From Sulfurimonas sp. (GTDB taxonomy: Bacteria; Campylobacterota; Campylobacteria; Campylobacterales; Sulfurimonadaceae): DNA of 62,919 nucleotides. The position numbers and the translations under genes are program-made. Under the pieces are notes generated by a model. The model was not told the DNA's origin and made no database searches. It saw only the letters and a list, made by a program, of their open reading frames with translations. Each line of letters starts with the position of its first letter. Position 1 is the stretch's first letter. Shown here piece by piece: positions 56,234 through 62,919 of the stretch. The stretch covers positions 1 to 62,919 of the forward strand of contig JAMOQK010000007.1 of NCBI GenBank assembly GCA_027064045.1, given 5' to 3'.

Positions 56234-56620
56234 ATGCCAAAGATTAACAAGTATGTTGACATAGACACAGTAGAAAGAGAAGCTAAAAAAGATTTAATTG
56301 ACCGTCACTCTCCATTTATCACAGTTGAGGGTGTAGCTAAAAAAGGTGAAATGGTTGCAGTAAATGTAAAAATGGGTAACGAATATACTCATCCAGATGA
56401 TTTTGACCACTATATCGAAAGTATCACACTTTTTAACGGTGAAACTAAACTAGCAATGGCATCATTTGTTCCAGGAACTTTAGGAAATGAAAAGTCACAT
56501 GCCGAAGTAACTTTTAACATCCGTCCAATGGGTAAAAAACTAAACCTAGTAGCTCAAGCATACTGTACAAAACACGGTATCTGGGAATCAACTCCAGTGG
56601 TTGTTGAAGTAACTGAATAA
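56234..56620 (+). CDS. Superoxide reductase (class II, neelaredoxin-like)
   Basis: 128 residues. Desulfoferrodoxin Fe-centre domain without the N-terminal desulforedoxin part. Ligands visible: His in DRHSPFITVEG (about residue 25), His in YTHPDDFDHYIESI, and Cys/His in AYCTKHGIWES. Reduces superoxide to peroxide without producing O2. No signal peptide. A TACAAT -10 lies near 56198. The ATG is embedded in the CACATGCCAAAG word. Confidence 0.88.
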   Translation: MPKINKYVDIDTVEREAKKDLIDRHSPFITVEGVAKKGEMVAVNVKMGNEYTHPDDFDHYIESITLFNGETKLAMASFVPGTLGNEKSHAEVTFNIRPMGKKLNLVAQAYCTKHGIWESTPVVVEVTE

Positions 56621-56643
56621 TTTTACAAAAAAAGTAATCCCAC

Positions 56644-57552
56644 ATGACAATAGGTGAACTAGAGCAACTACTACAAAATAATGCTAAAAAAACAACACAT
56701 GAATTTAAAAGACTTTTTCACGGTCGTGGTGGGTTATATGAAGGTTGGAGGCATCTAACCATAGATAGCATCGACAATATTTTAAGTGTAGCACTTTATT
56801 TTGAAGAAAGCACAGAAGACAAACTTATAAAAATGTTAAAAGAATTTACCTCCACATGCCAAAAGTATGATACTTTAGTTGTGCAAAGAAGATATATAAA
56901 AGGTGCGCCTAGCGAAGTTCTACTTGGTAGCGTAGCAGATGATTTATATATAGTTGAAAACGAAATGAAACTCAAACTAAACCTCCTAAACAACAAAAAC
57001 AACTATTATTTTGCAGATATGAAAAATGGTCGAGAGTTTGTAAGACAAAATGCAAAAGATAAAAATGTATTAAATCTTTTTTCATACACCTGTGCTTTTA
57101 GCGTTGCTGCCAAATTTGGTGGAGCAAAAAGTGTAATAAATGTAGATATGAGCAAAGGAGCTTTAAAAATAGGGATGGCTAACCACTCCCTAAATAAACT
57201 AGACCCAAGAGGTGTGAGCTTTTTACCATACAACATCTTAAAGTCATTTTCATCTCTAAAGAAAAAAGGTTTATATGATTTAATCATCATAGACCCACCA
57301 ACCTTTCAAAGAGGTAGTTTTGAAGCAACTAAAGATTATGAAAAAATCATAAAAAAACTACCTCAACTAGCAAGTAAAAACTGCACTCTTTTAGCATCTC
57401 TAAACTCACCTGAGTTAGAAAGTGAATTTATAATCAATCTCATAAAACAATTTGCACCTAGTTTCAAGTTTAAAAAAAGACTTAAAAACTTAGATGAATT
57501 TGCAAGTGCTGATGAAAATAAAAGTTTAAAAAATTTAGTTTTCACCAATTAA
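56644..57552 (+). CDS. Class I SAM methyltransferase (RlmI/RlmKL-like)
   Basis: 302 residues. The second half has the methyltransferase fold: KNVLNLFSYTCAFSVAAKFG, VINVDMSKGALKIGMANHSL, YDLIIIDPPTFQRGSFE (the DPPTF motif of rRNA methyltransferases). The first ~130 residues lack a clear PUA domain. Likely an rRNA base methyltransferase. ATG with word CCCACATGACAA overlapping, a near match to CCACATGCCA. Confidence 0.82.
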   Translation: MTIGELEQLLQNNAKKTTHEFKRLFHGRGGLYEGWRHLTIDSIDNILSVALYFEESTEDKLIKMLKEFTSTCQKYDTLVVQRRYIKGAPSEVLLGSVADDLYIVENEMKLKLNLLNNKNNYYFADMKNGREFVRQNAKDKNVLNLFSYTCAFSVAAKFGGAKSVINVDMSKGALKIGMANHSLNKLDPRGVSFLPYNILKSFSSLKKKGLYDLIIIDPPTFQRGSFEATKDYEKIIKKLPQLASKNCTLLASLNSPELESEFIINLIKQFAPSFKFKKRLKNLDEFASADENKSLKNLVFTN

Positions 57553-57557
57553 AAAAT

Positions 57558-58118
57558 TTAACTACAATATGTAGCTAAAAGTCCACCTTTTAACATCTCA
57601 TACATATCTTCACCTTTTAGTTTTCTAACAATCTCAAGTGCAAAACACATTGCAGTAGCTGGTCCCCTTGATGTCATCACATTTGCATCTTCAACAACCA
57701 TTTTTTTATCACCCTGATACCCATCTTTTTTTATATCATCTTCAACCGATGGATAACATGTATAGTTTTTCTTTAAAACTCCAGCTTTGTTTAGTGCAAA
57801 TGGAGCTGCACAAATCGCACCTATATTTTTACCTTTTGTATCCATCTCTTTTAAAATTCTCTGAACATTCTCATCATCTGCTAAAGCATGAGTACCATCC
57901 CAGCCACCAGGGAGAACTATCATATCTATCTCATCACTGTCTATATCTTTCATCTCAAAATCAGCTTTGAGTGTTATACCGTTTGCACCTTTTACTAAAG
58001 AATTTTCATCTAAGGATGTCACCAACACCTCTATCTCTGCCCTTCTTAAAACATCTATAATGCTAACTGCCTCTATCTCTTCAAACCCACATGCCAAAGG
58101 TACTAAAACTCTACTCAT
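57558..58118 (-). CDS. DJ-1/PfpI-family protein
   Basis: 186 residues. Rossmann-like DJ-1 fold; the nucleophile is Cys103 in GAICAAPFAL with Glu13/14 in GFEEIEAV. Resembles YajL/ThiJ/Hsp31-like deglycase or chaperone proteins; specific reaction unsettled. Convergent with the methyltransferase gene (5 nt gap) and divergent from pyrD. An exact CCACATGCCA word covers the LACGF codons (58087). Confidence 0.88.
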   Translation of the reverse strand: MSRVLVPLACGFEEIEAVSIIDVLRRAEIEVLVTSLDENSLVKGANGITLKADFEMKDIDSDEIDMIVLPGGWDGTHALADDENVQRILKEMDTKGKNIGAICAAPFALNKAGVLKKNYTCYPSVEDDIKKDGYQGDKKMVVEDANVMTSRGPATAMCFALEIVRKLKGEDMYEMLKGGLLATYCS

Positions 58119-58190
58119 AATCTATCCTTTACTAAATATTTATTCTATTTTAAGTATAATATCTAAATTTTTTTAACTGGATTTTAATAT

Positions 58191-59249
58191 ATGATAAATT
58201 ACCAAACTATAAAACCTCTGCTTTTCAAACTTCAACCTGAAAATGCTCACCATGTAGCTGAATGTGTACTGAGACTTCCAAATATTTGCCAAATACCATT
58301 TAACCCTTTTTTAAAGTCACACTTCATAGCAGATGAGATTTTAACGCAAGAGCTTTTTGGTCGTAAATTTCGCAACCCTGTTGGACTTGGTGCAGGATTT
58401 GACAAAAATGCAACTATGATTAGGGGTATCCAGATTTTAGGTTTTGGATATACTGAGATAGGTACAGTCACACCAAGACCACAAGCAGGAAACCCAAAAC
58501 CAAGAATGTTTAGGCATGTGGAAGAAGAAAGTATCCAAAATGCTATGGGCTTTAACAATGATGGTGCTTATAAAGTTATAAAAAGATTAAAACAAAGATA
58601 CCCTTTTACAACTCCTATCGGTATAAATATAGGTAAAAACAAAATCACCCCTGAAAATGAAGCCATAGATGATTATACACATCTTATCAAAGCTTTTAAC
58701 GGCTTAGGTGATTACTTTGTTATAAACATCTCATCTCCAAACACACCAGGACTTCGTGATTTACAAAATGAGGAGTTTATAAGCAAGCTTTTTAGTGAGG
58801 CAAAAAAACTAACAAAGATGCCTATTTTACTAAAAATAGCTCCAGATATGGAGATAGAAGATGCTGTTACACTTACAAAAATGGCTGTAGAAAAAGGTGC
58901 TGATGGTATCATAGCAACAAATACAACCATAGACTACTCACTTGTAAAACATCCAAAAAATATAGGTGGACTCAGTGGAGCTGTATTGAAAGAGAAAAGT
59001 TTTAAAATATTTGAAGCTATAGCAAAAGAGCTTTATGGCAAAACCATTCTCATCTCCGTTGGTGGGATAGATTCTGCTGAGGAGGCTTACAAGCGTATCA
59101 AAGCTGGTGCATCTTTAGTACAAATACTAAGTGGAATTGTCTTTCATGGTCCAGATATGATTATGAACATCAATAAAAAACTGATACAACTTTTAAAAGA
59201 TGATGGATACAAAAATATCACAGAAGCTATAGGAGTAGATAGAAAATGA
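58191..59249 (+). CDS. pyrD: Dihydroorotate dehydrogenase, quinone-dependent (class 2)
   Basis: 352 residues. Membrane-associated N-terminal helices (about 1-40, LLFKLQPENAHHVAECVLRL). FMN and orotate sites: GLGAGFDKNATMIRGIQILG, TVTPRPQAGNPKPRMFR, NISSPNTPGLRDLQ (catalytic Ser), GADGIIATNTT. Pyrimidine synthesis step linked to quinone. Overlaps the peptidase gene by 4 nt. Confidence 0.95.
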   Translation: MINYQTIKPLLFKLQPENAHHVAECVLRLPNICQIPFNPFLKSHFIADEILTQELFGRKFRNPVGLGAGFDKNATMIRGIQILGFGYTEIGTVTPRPQAGNPKPRMFRHVEEESIQNAMGFNNDGAYKVIKRLKQRYPFTTPIGINIGKNKITPENEAIDDYTHLIKAFNGLGDYFVINISSPNTPGLRDLQNEEFISKLFSEAKKLTKMPILLKIAPDMEIEDAVTLTKMAVEKGADGIIATNTTIDYSLVKHPKNIGGLSGAVLKEKSFKIFEAIAKELYGKTILISVGGIDSAEEAYKRIKAGASLVQILSGIVFHGPDMIMNINKKLIQLLKDDGYKNITEAIGVDRK

Positions 59250-60616
59250 TAACAAAAGTTATAACATTAGCTCTAGTTTGCTCAACTCTCCTTTTTGGAG
59301 GAGATTTTGTAAACTACGAACAACAAAAAACAAAAATAAAACAAGAAAGTGAAATACAAATCATGCCATCACCATTGCCAAAATATGAAACAAAAACCTT
59401 AAAAAATGGACTACAAATAGTAGTTATCCCTCTTCACAATGAAACCAATGTTATAAGTACAGACATCTTTTACAAAGTTGGAAGTAGAAATGAAGTTATG
59501 GGCAAAAGTGGTATAGCCCACATGCTAGAACACATGAACTTTAAATCTAGTAAAAACCTAAAAGCTGGAGAGTTTGACAAAGAGGTCAAAAGTATAGGTG
59601 GGATAAATAATGCTTCTACAAGTTTTGATTATACTCACTACTTCATCAAGTCAAGCACTCAAAATCTAGCTAAATCACTATCTTTATATGCTGAACTTAT
59701 GCAAAATCTAAGCCTAAAAGATAAGGAGTTTCAACCTGAGAGAAATGTAGTCGCTGAGGAAAGACGCTGGAGAACAGATAACAACCCTATGGGCTATCTT
59801 TATTTTAAAATGTTTAACAATGCTTATGTTTATCACCCATACCACTGGACACCCATAGGTTTTATGAATGATATAAAAACATGGACAATCAAAGATATAA
59901 GAAAATTTCACAAAACATACTATCAACCATCAAATGCAGTTGTTGTTGTAACTGGTGATGTTAATCCAAAAGAGGTATTTAAACAAGCTAAAAAAGAGTT
60001 TGGTGATATAAAAAATACTGCTAAGATACCTAAATTTAAATTTGTAGAACCAGAACAAGATGGTGCAAAAAGAGTAATCATCCATAAAGACAGTGAAGTA
60101 CAAATGATAGCTATTGCTTTTCATATACCTGATTTTAAAAGTAAAGACCAAATAACACTAAGTATGATTTCTGAAATACTTTACTCTGGAAAAAGTTCAC
60201 GACTTTACAAAGAGTTAGTTAATAAAAAAAGGCTTGTAAATACAGTATATGCTTACAATATGGAAAACACAGACCCAGGTCTATTTATCTTCCTAGCAGT
60301 TTGTAATCCAAATGTAAAAGCATCAACTGTAGAAGCTGAATTGGTAAAACAAATCGAGATTATGAAAAATACAAAAGTTACAAAAGCAGAACTTGATAAA
60401 ATCAAAATCAACACAAAATCAGATTTTATATACTCACTTGAAAGCTCAACAAGTGTTGCAAATCTTTATGGAAGCTACTTGGTAAGAGGTGACATCACAC
60501 CACTTATGAACTATGAAAAAAATCTAAATAAAGTAACAGCCAAAGAGGTACAAAGAGTTGCACAAAAATATTTTGATTTTGACAAATCTACAACTATCAT
60601 ACTAAAAAAACAATAA
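59246..60616 (+). CDS. M16-family zinc peptidase, secreted or periplasmic
   Basis: 456 residues. N-terminal signal-like MITKVITLALVCSTLLFGGD. Inverted zinc motif HMLEH in SGIAHMLEHMNFKSS, with the downstream acidic ligand in NVVAEERRWR, and the second M16 lobe (about 230-440). Pitrilysin-like insulinase family (M16B); in Campylobacterota implicated in envelope or virulence proteolysis. Same operon as pyrD by overlap. Confidence 0.88.
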   Translation: MITKVITLALVCSTLLFGGDFVNYEQQKTKIKQESEIQIMPSPLPKYETKTLKNGLQIVVIPLHNETNVISTDIFYKVGSRNEVMGKSGIAHMLEHMNFKSSKNLKAGEFDKEVKSIGGINNASTSFDYTHYFIKSSTQNLAKSLSLYAELMQNLSLKDKEFQPERNVVAEERRWRTDNNPMGYLYFKMFNNAYVYHPYHWTPIGFMNDIKTWTIKDIRKFHKTYYQPSNAVVVVTGDVNPKEVFKQAKKEFGDIKNTAKIPKFKFVEPEQDGAKRVIIHKDSEVQMIAIAFHIPDFKSKDQITLSMISEILYSGKSSRLYKELVNKKRLVNTVYAYNMENTDPGLFIFLAVCNPNVKASTVEAELVKQIEIMKNTKVTKAELDKIKINTKSDFIYSLESSTSVANLYGSYLVRGDITPLMNYEKNLNKVTAKEVQRVAQKYFDFDKSTTIILKKQ

Positions 60617-60630
60617 CTTCATAACATTTT

Positions 60631-60673
60631 TGCCACTTAGGTGGCAGAACTCTTTTTCAAATTTTTCTATACT
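60631..60673 (+). promoter_or_regulatory. Hairpin after the M16 gene and -10 box of the hsp20 pair
   Basis: TGCCAC-TTAG-GTGGCA (60631-60646) followed by GAACTCTTTTTC, a short terminator for pyrD-M16. TATACT at 60668-60673 is the probable -10 for the hsp20 genes. No CIRCE-type inverted repeat is seen. Confidence 0.55.
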
Positions 60674-60708
60674 TTCACCATAAATAAAAAATATTTAAGG
60701 AGTTCAAA

Positions 60709-61158
60709 ATGTTAGTAACAAGATATAATCCAAATTTAAAAATAAAAGAAGTTAGAAGAGGTTTTGACCTTTTAAACTCAATGCTCGATGAATTTAATGT
60801 TGAAAAAACAGATGGCTTTAAAAGTAATTTCTCACCTACTATCAACACCAGAGAGGGTGAGTATGCTTATCATATTGAAGTTGATTTACCAGGTGTAAAA
60901 AAAGAAGATATTAACATACAAGTTGAGGACAACACACTGGTTATTTCTGGTGAAAGAAAGATAAAAGAGGAGATGAAAGAGGAAAACTACTATAAAATTG
61001 AAAGTAATTTTGGTTCATTTTCCCGCTCTTTTTCACTCCCTGAAGAGGCTGACATAGAAAATATACATGCAGAGTCAACAGATGGTGTCTTAGAAGTTGT
61101 TGTACCTAAACTTGAGAGTGCAAAAGTTGAAAAAGTGAAAAAAATATCTATCAAATAA
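60709..61158 (+). CDS. Hsp20 small heat-shock protein, copy 1
   Basis: 149 residues. Alpha-crystallin domain (about 45-140): EVDLPGVKKEDINIQVEDNT, LVISGERKIKEEMKEENYYK and SFSRSFSLPEEADIENIHAE. ATP-independent holdase. ATG after AAGGAG. First of two tandem hsp20 genes. Confidence 0.93.
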   Translation: MLVTRYNPNLKIKEVRRGFDLLNSMLDEFNVEKTDGFKSNFSPTINTREGEYAYHIEVDLPGVKKEDINIQVEDNTLVISGERKIKEEMKEENYYKIESNFGSFSRSFSLPEEADIENIHAESTDGVLEVVVPKLESAKVEKVKKISIK

Positions 61159-61168
61159 GGGGGATATT

Positions 61169-61594
61169 ATGGACATCGTAAAAAATACAAAAAATATAGC
61201 AAATGAGATAGAAAAAGGTGTGGAAGTTGTAACAAAAAAAGCAACAGAAGCTTTTGACAACTTAGCAAGTCATCTACCATTTTCAAATATAGCAAAAAAA
61301 GAGGATTCAACATTTCATTTAGAGGTTGATTTACCTGGCGTAAAAAAAGAAGATATAGAGATAAAGATAGAGGATAATATCTTAGTCGTAAGTGCAGTTA
61401 GAAAACATCAAAATGAACTTACGAAAGATGATTATTATATTTGTGAGAGTTCTTTTGGAAAATTTGAAAGACGATATTCTCTACCTGAGAGCATAGACAC
61501 AAATAAAATTAATGCAAAATTTGAAAATGGAAGACTTGAGATTGAATTAGAAAAAACAAAAAAAGCTAAACCAAAATCAATCTCTATAAAATAG
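61169..61594 (+). CDS. Hsp20 small heat-shock protein, copy 2
   Basis: 141 residues. Similar domain: LEVDLPGVKKEDIEIKIEDN, ILVVSAVRKHQNELTKDDYY, FGKFERRYSLPESIDTNKIN. The N-terminal arm differs from copy 1 (ANEIEKGVEVVTKKATEAFD), which may change substrate or oligomer. 10 nt after copy 1. Ancient tandem duplicate. Confidence 0.93.
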   Translation: MDIVKNTKNIANEIEKGVEVVTKKATEAFDNLASHLPFSNIAKKEDSTFHLEVDLPGVKKEDIEIKIEDNILVVSAVRKHQNELTKDDYYICESSFGKFERRYSLPESIDTNKINAKFENGRLEIELEKTKKAKPKSISIK

Positions 61595-61634
61595 ATAAGG
61601 TTAGTTAAAATCATTTTTTTGTATCATTTGCTCT

Positions 61635-62315
61635 ATGGATACAAAAACAGATAAAATCAGTTCTCAACAACTTATACTAAGAGGAGTTTCTAACTCCTCC
61701 TTAGCCGTACAAAACCAAAAAACTCTACATTTTACAAAAGGGCAAGACCCACTCAATTCTGCCGATACAAAAAACTATTTTTACTTTATCATGAGTGGCA
61801 AAATAAAAATATATCAAATAGATTTTCAAACATCAAAAGAGCAAACTCTTTACATGCTTACTCGCGGTGATATGTTTGATGTTGTATCACTCTTAGATGG
61901 ACAACCAAACGAATATATTTCTGAAGTTTTAGAAGATACACAAATCATTCAATTACCTTTAGAAAATGTTAAAAATATGATTTTAGAAGATGAGCAATTT
62001 AGACAATATTTTTACTCTTACATAGCAGGACAATTAAAATCCATGGAAAATCTGGCAGTCAGTTTATCTTTTTATGATGTTTATCAAAGAGTATTACAGC
62101 TTTTTGCAAGATTTACAGAGGTAAAAGAGGGAAAAACAAATCTAAAAGTTATAAACAACCTAAAACATGAGGATATAGCTTCAATGGTTGGAAGTGTTAG
62201 AAAAGTTGTAAACAGAAGTCTGCAAAAACTTAAAAATGATGGGATTATAGATATATCAAGAAAAAATATACATATAAAAAACTTCCAAAAACTTTTAGAT
62301 AAGCTCACTATATAA
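61635..62315 (+). CDS. Crp/Fnr-family regulator
   Basis: 226 residues. Cyclic-nucleotide-binding-like sensor (about 20-145; YFYFIMSGKIKIYQIDFQTS, LLDGQPNEYISEV) and a winged HTH (about 150-220; LKHEDIASMVGSVRKVVNRS). No N-terminal Fnr cysteine cluster, so not an O2-sensing Fnr; a heme, redox or nucleotide input is possible. Downstream of the hsp20 pair on the same strand; a leader hairpin is weak. Confidence 0.9.
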   Translation: MDTKTDKISSQQLILRGVSNSSLAVQNQKTLHFTKGQDPLNSADTKNYFYFIMSGKIKIYQIDFQTSKEQTLYMLTRGDMFDVVSLLDGQPNEYISEVLEDTQIIQLPLENVKNMILEDEQFRQYFYSYIAGQLKSMENLAVSLSFYDVYQRVLQLFARFTEVKEGKTNLKVINNLKHEDIASMVGSVRKVVNRSLQKLKNDGIIDISRKNIHIKNFQKLLDKLTI

Positions 62316-62335
62316 GAAGTTTAAAACTTTTTAGA

Positions 62336-62341
62336 TATAAT
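62336..62341 (+). promoter_or_regulatory. -10 box TATAAT of dapA
   Basis: TATAAT 28 nt before the dapA ATG, 21 nt after the Crp/Fnr stop. Confidence 0.5.
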
Positions 62342-62369
62342 CACACATTATTAAAAAAAGGTCAAACAG

Positions 62370-62919
62370 ATGAATATTGTAACAGGTTCTTCAACAGCAC
62401 TTATAACTCCATTTAAAAATGGAAAACTTGATGAGCAAACTTATGCAGCACTTATAAAAAGACAGATAAACAACGGTATGGATATAGTTTGTCCAGTTGG
62501 AACTACTGGGGAGAGTGCTACGCTAACTAGTGATGAAGATATTAGATGTATGGAGATAGCAGTTGAAGTTTGTAAAGGAACTAACACTAAAGTTCTAGCA
62601 GGAGCAGGAAGTAACTCTACTACAGAGGCTATCAACACTGCAAAACGCGCACAAAAGTGTGGAGTTGATGCCATATTTTCAGTTTCACCATACTATAATA
62701 AACCATCACAAGAGGGACTTTATCAACACTATAAAGCTATCGCAGAGTCAGTTCCTGAACTTGGTTTTATGCTTTATAATGTTCCAGGAAGAACTGGTGT
62801 AGATATATCTGCAGATACAACCATAAGACTTTTTAATGATGTTGAAAATATATATGGTATAAAAGAGGCTACTGGAAGTTTAGAACGAACGGTTGAGCTT
62901 CTGTCTCGTTGCCCTGAAC
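62370..62919 (+). CDS. dapA: 4-Hydroxy-tetrahydrodipicolinate synthase, N-terminal part (cut by window edge)
   Basis: About 183 codons to the right edge, without a stop. Missed by the ORF track as open-ended. Condenses pyruvate and aspartate semialdehyde. Signatures: [62 protein letters not shown]; the Schiff-base Lys is in IKEATG near the edge. dapD of the same pathway is at 9.1 kb. ATG after AAAAAAAGG. Confidence 0.95.
   Translation, partial: MNIVTGSSTALITPFKNGKLDEQTYAALIKRQINNGMDIVCPVGTTGESATLTSDEDIRCMEIAVEVCKGTNTKVLAGAGSNSTTEAINTAKRAQKCGVDAIFSVSPYYNKPSQEGLYQHYKAIAESVPELGFMLYNVPGRTGVDISADTTIRLFNDVENIYGIKEATGSLERTVELLSRCPE

Larger units (their letters stand above)
50285..58521. repeat. Dense cluster of the CCACATGCCA word (16 core copies in about 8 kb)
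   Basis: Exact CCACATGCCA: 50402, 51081, 51390, 52230, 53071, 54560, 56852, 58087 (plus strand) and 50877, 53551, 53609 (as TGGCATGTGG). Core CACATGCC only: 50285, 52070, 56231, 56496, 58513. The consensus extends to CCACATGCCAAAG. All copies lie in genes, yet in different frames: PHAK, STCQ, LACG, GMWK and RHVE are encoded by the same word, so conservation is of the DNA. The word also forms the start codon region of the superoxide reductase gene (CACATGCCAAAG at 56231). Confidence 0.85.

Overview
The window looks like a chromosomal segment of a Campylobacterota (epsilonproteobacterial) chemolithotroph of the Sulfurimonas/Sulfuricurvum kind. The DNA is AT-rich, genes are tightly packed with 1-13 nt overlaps, and TTG starts are frequent. 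The nadK-aspS-short adk, ilvB-ilvN-lpxD and purU neighbourhoods match what I recall of Campylobacter gene order. Flagellar rod genes have a sigma-54 promoter, and there is a complete [NiFe] hydrogenase locus. No rRNA, tRNA, CRISPR array or intact insertion sequence was seen. Both ends cut genes: nadK at the left and dapA at the right.

Layout. 0-34 kb is mostly housekeeping: nadK, a thioredoxin, aspS, two unlike adenylate kinases that converge on one terminator, a FIST-PAS-GGDEF-EAL signalling protein, a CinA-like protein, a DUF6166-like/HTH fusion, dapD, a NlpC/P60 lipoprotein with a phage-CI/LexA-like S24 regulator, trmL, purU, leuB-leuD, flgF-flgG, rpoD, hemL, a TonB-like protein, ilvBN-lpxD, a WD40 protein, ilvA, and a small scar carrying a decayed integrase next to a DUF4143-type ATPase. 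34-53 kb is the hydrogenase island: TetR1, a cytoplasmic group-2-like [NiFe] hydrogenase, a membrane-bound group-1 uptake hydrogenase (small, large, cytochrome b), a maturation protease, a HydE/HypF-like protein, TetR2, hypF, a nickel transporter, hypB-C-D, a toxin-antitoxin pair, hypE, a YchJ-like protein, hypX and hypA. 53-63 kb returns to housekeeping and stress genes: an FAD oxidoreductase, glyS, a superoxide reductase, an rRNA-type methyltransferase, a DJ-1 protein, pyrD, an M16 peptidase, two Hsp20s, a Crp/Fnr regulator and dapA.

How the parts fit. The uptake hydrogenase would feed H2 electrons through its cytochrome b to quinone. HypA-F, the nickel transporter and HypX (predicted to make active-site CO from formyl-tetrahydrofolate) assemble the NiFe centre. 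Two near-identical 18-bp palindromes, TGAATGAATATTCAYTMA, each lie exactly 2 nt downstream of a -10 hexamer, one before the structural operon and one before the nickel-transporter/hyp operon. Two TetR paralogues with matching recognition helices are encoded in the island, and TetR1 overlaps the group-2-like hydrogenase genes. I infer a hydrogenase regulon under TetR control, possibly with the group-2-like enzyme acting as an H2 sensor.

The strongest unexplained signal is a short DNA word, CCACATGCCA (extended CCACATGCCAAAG). It occurs 17 times exactly and 27 times as its 8-bp core, on both strands and in several reading frames, and is densest at 50-58.6 kb. It behaves like a DNA-uptake-sequence-type or other genome-wide DNA signal rather than a protein motif.
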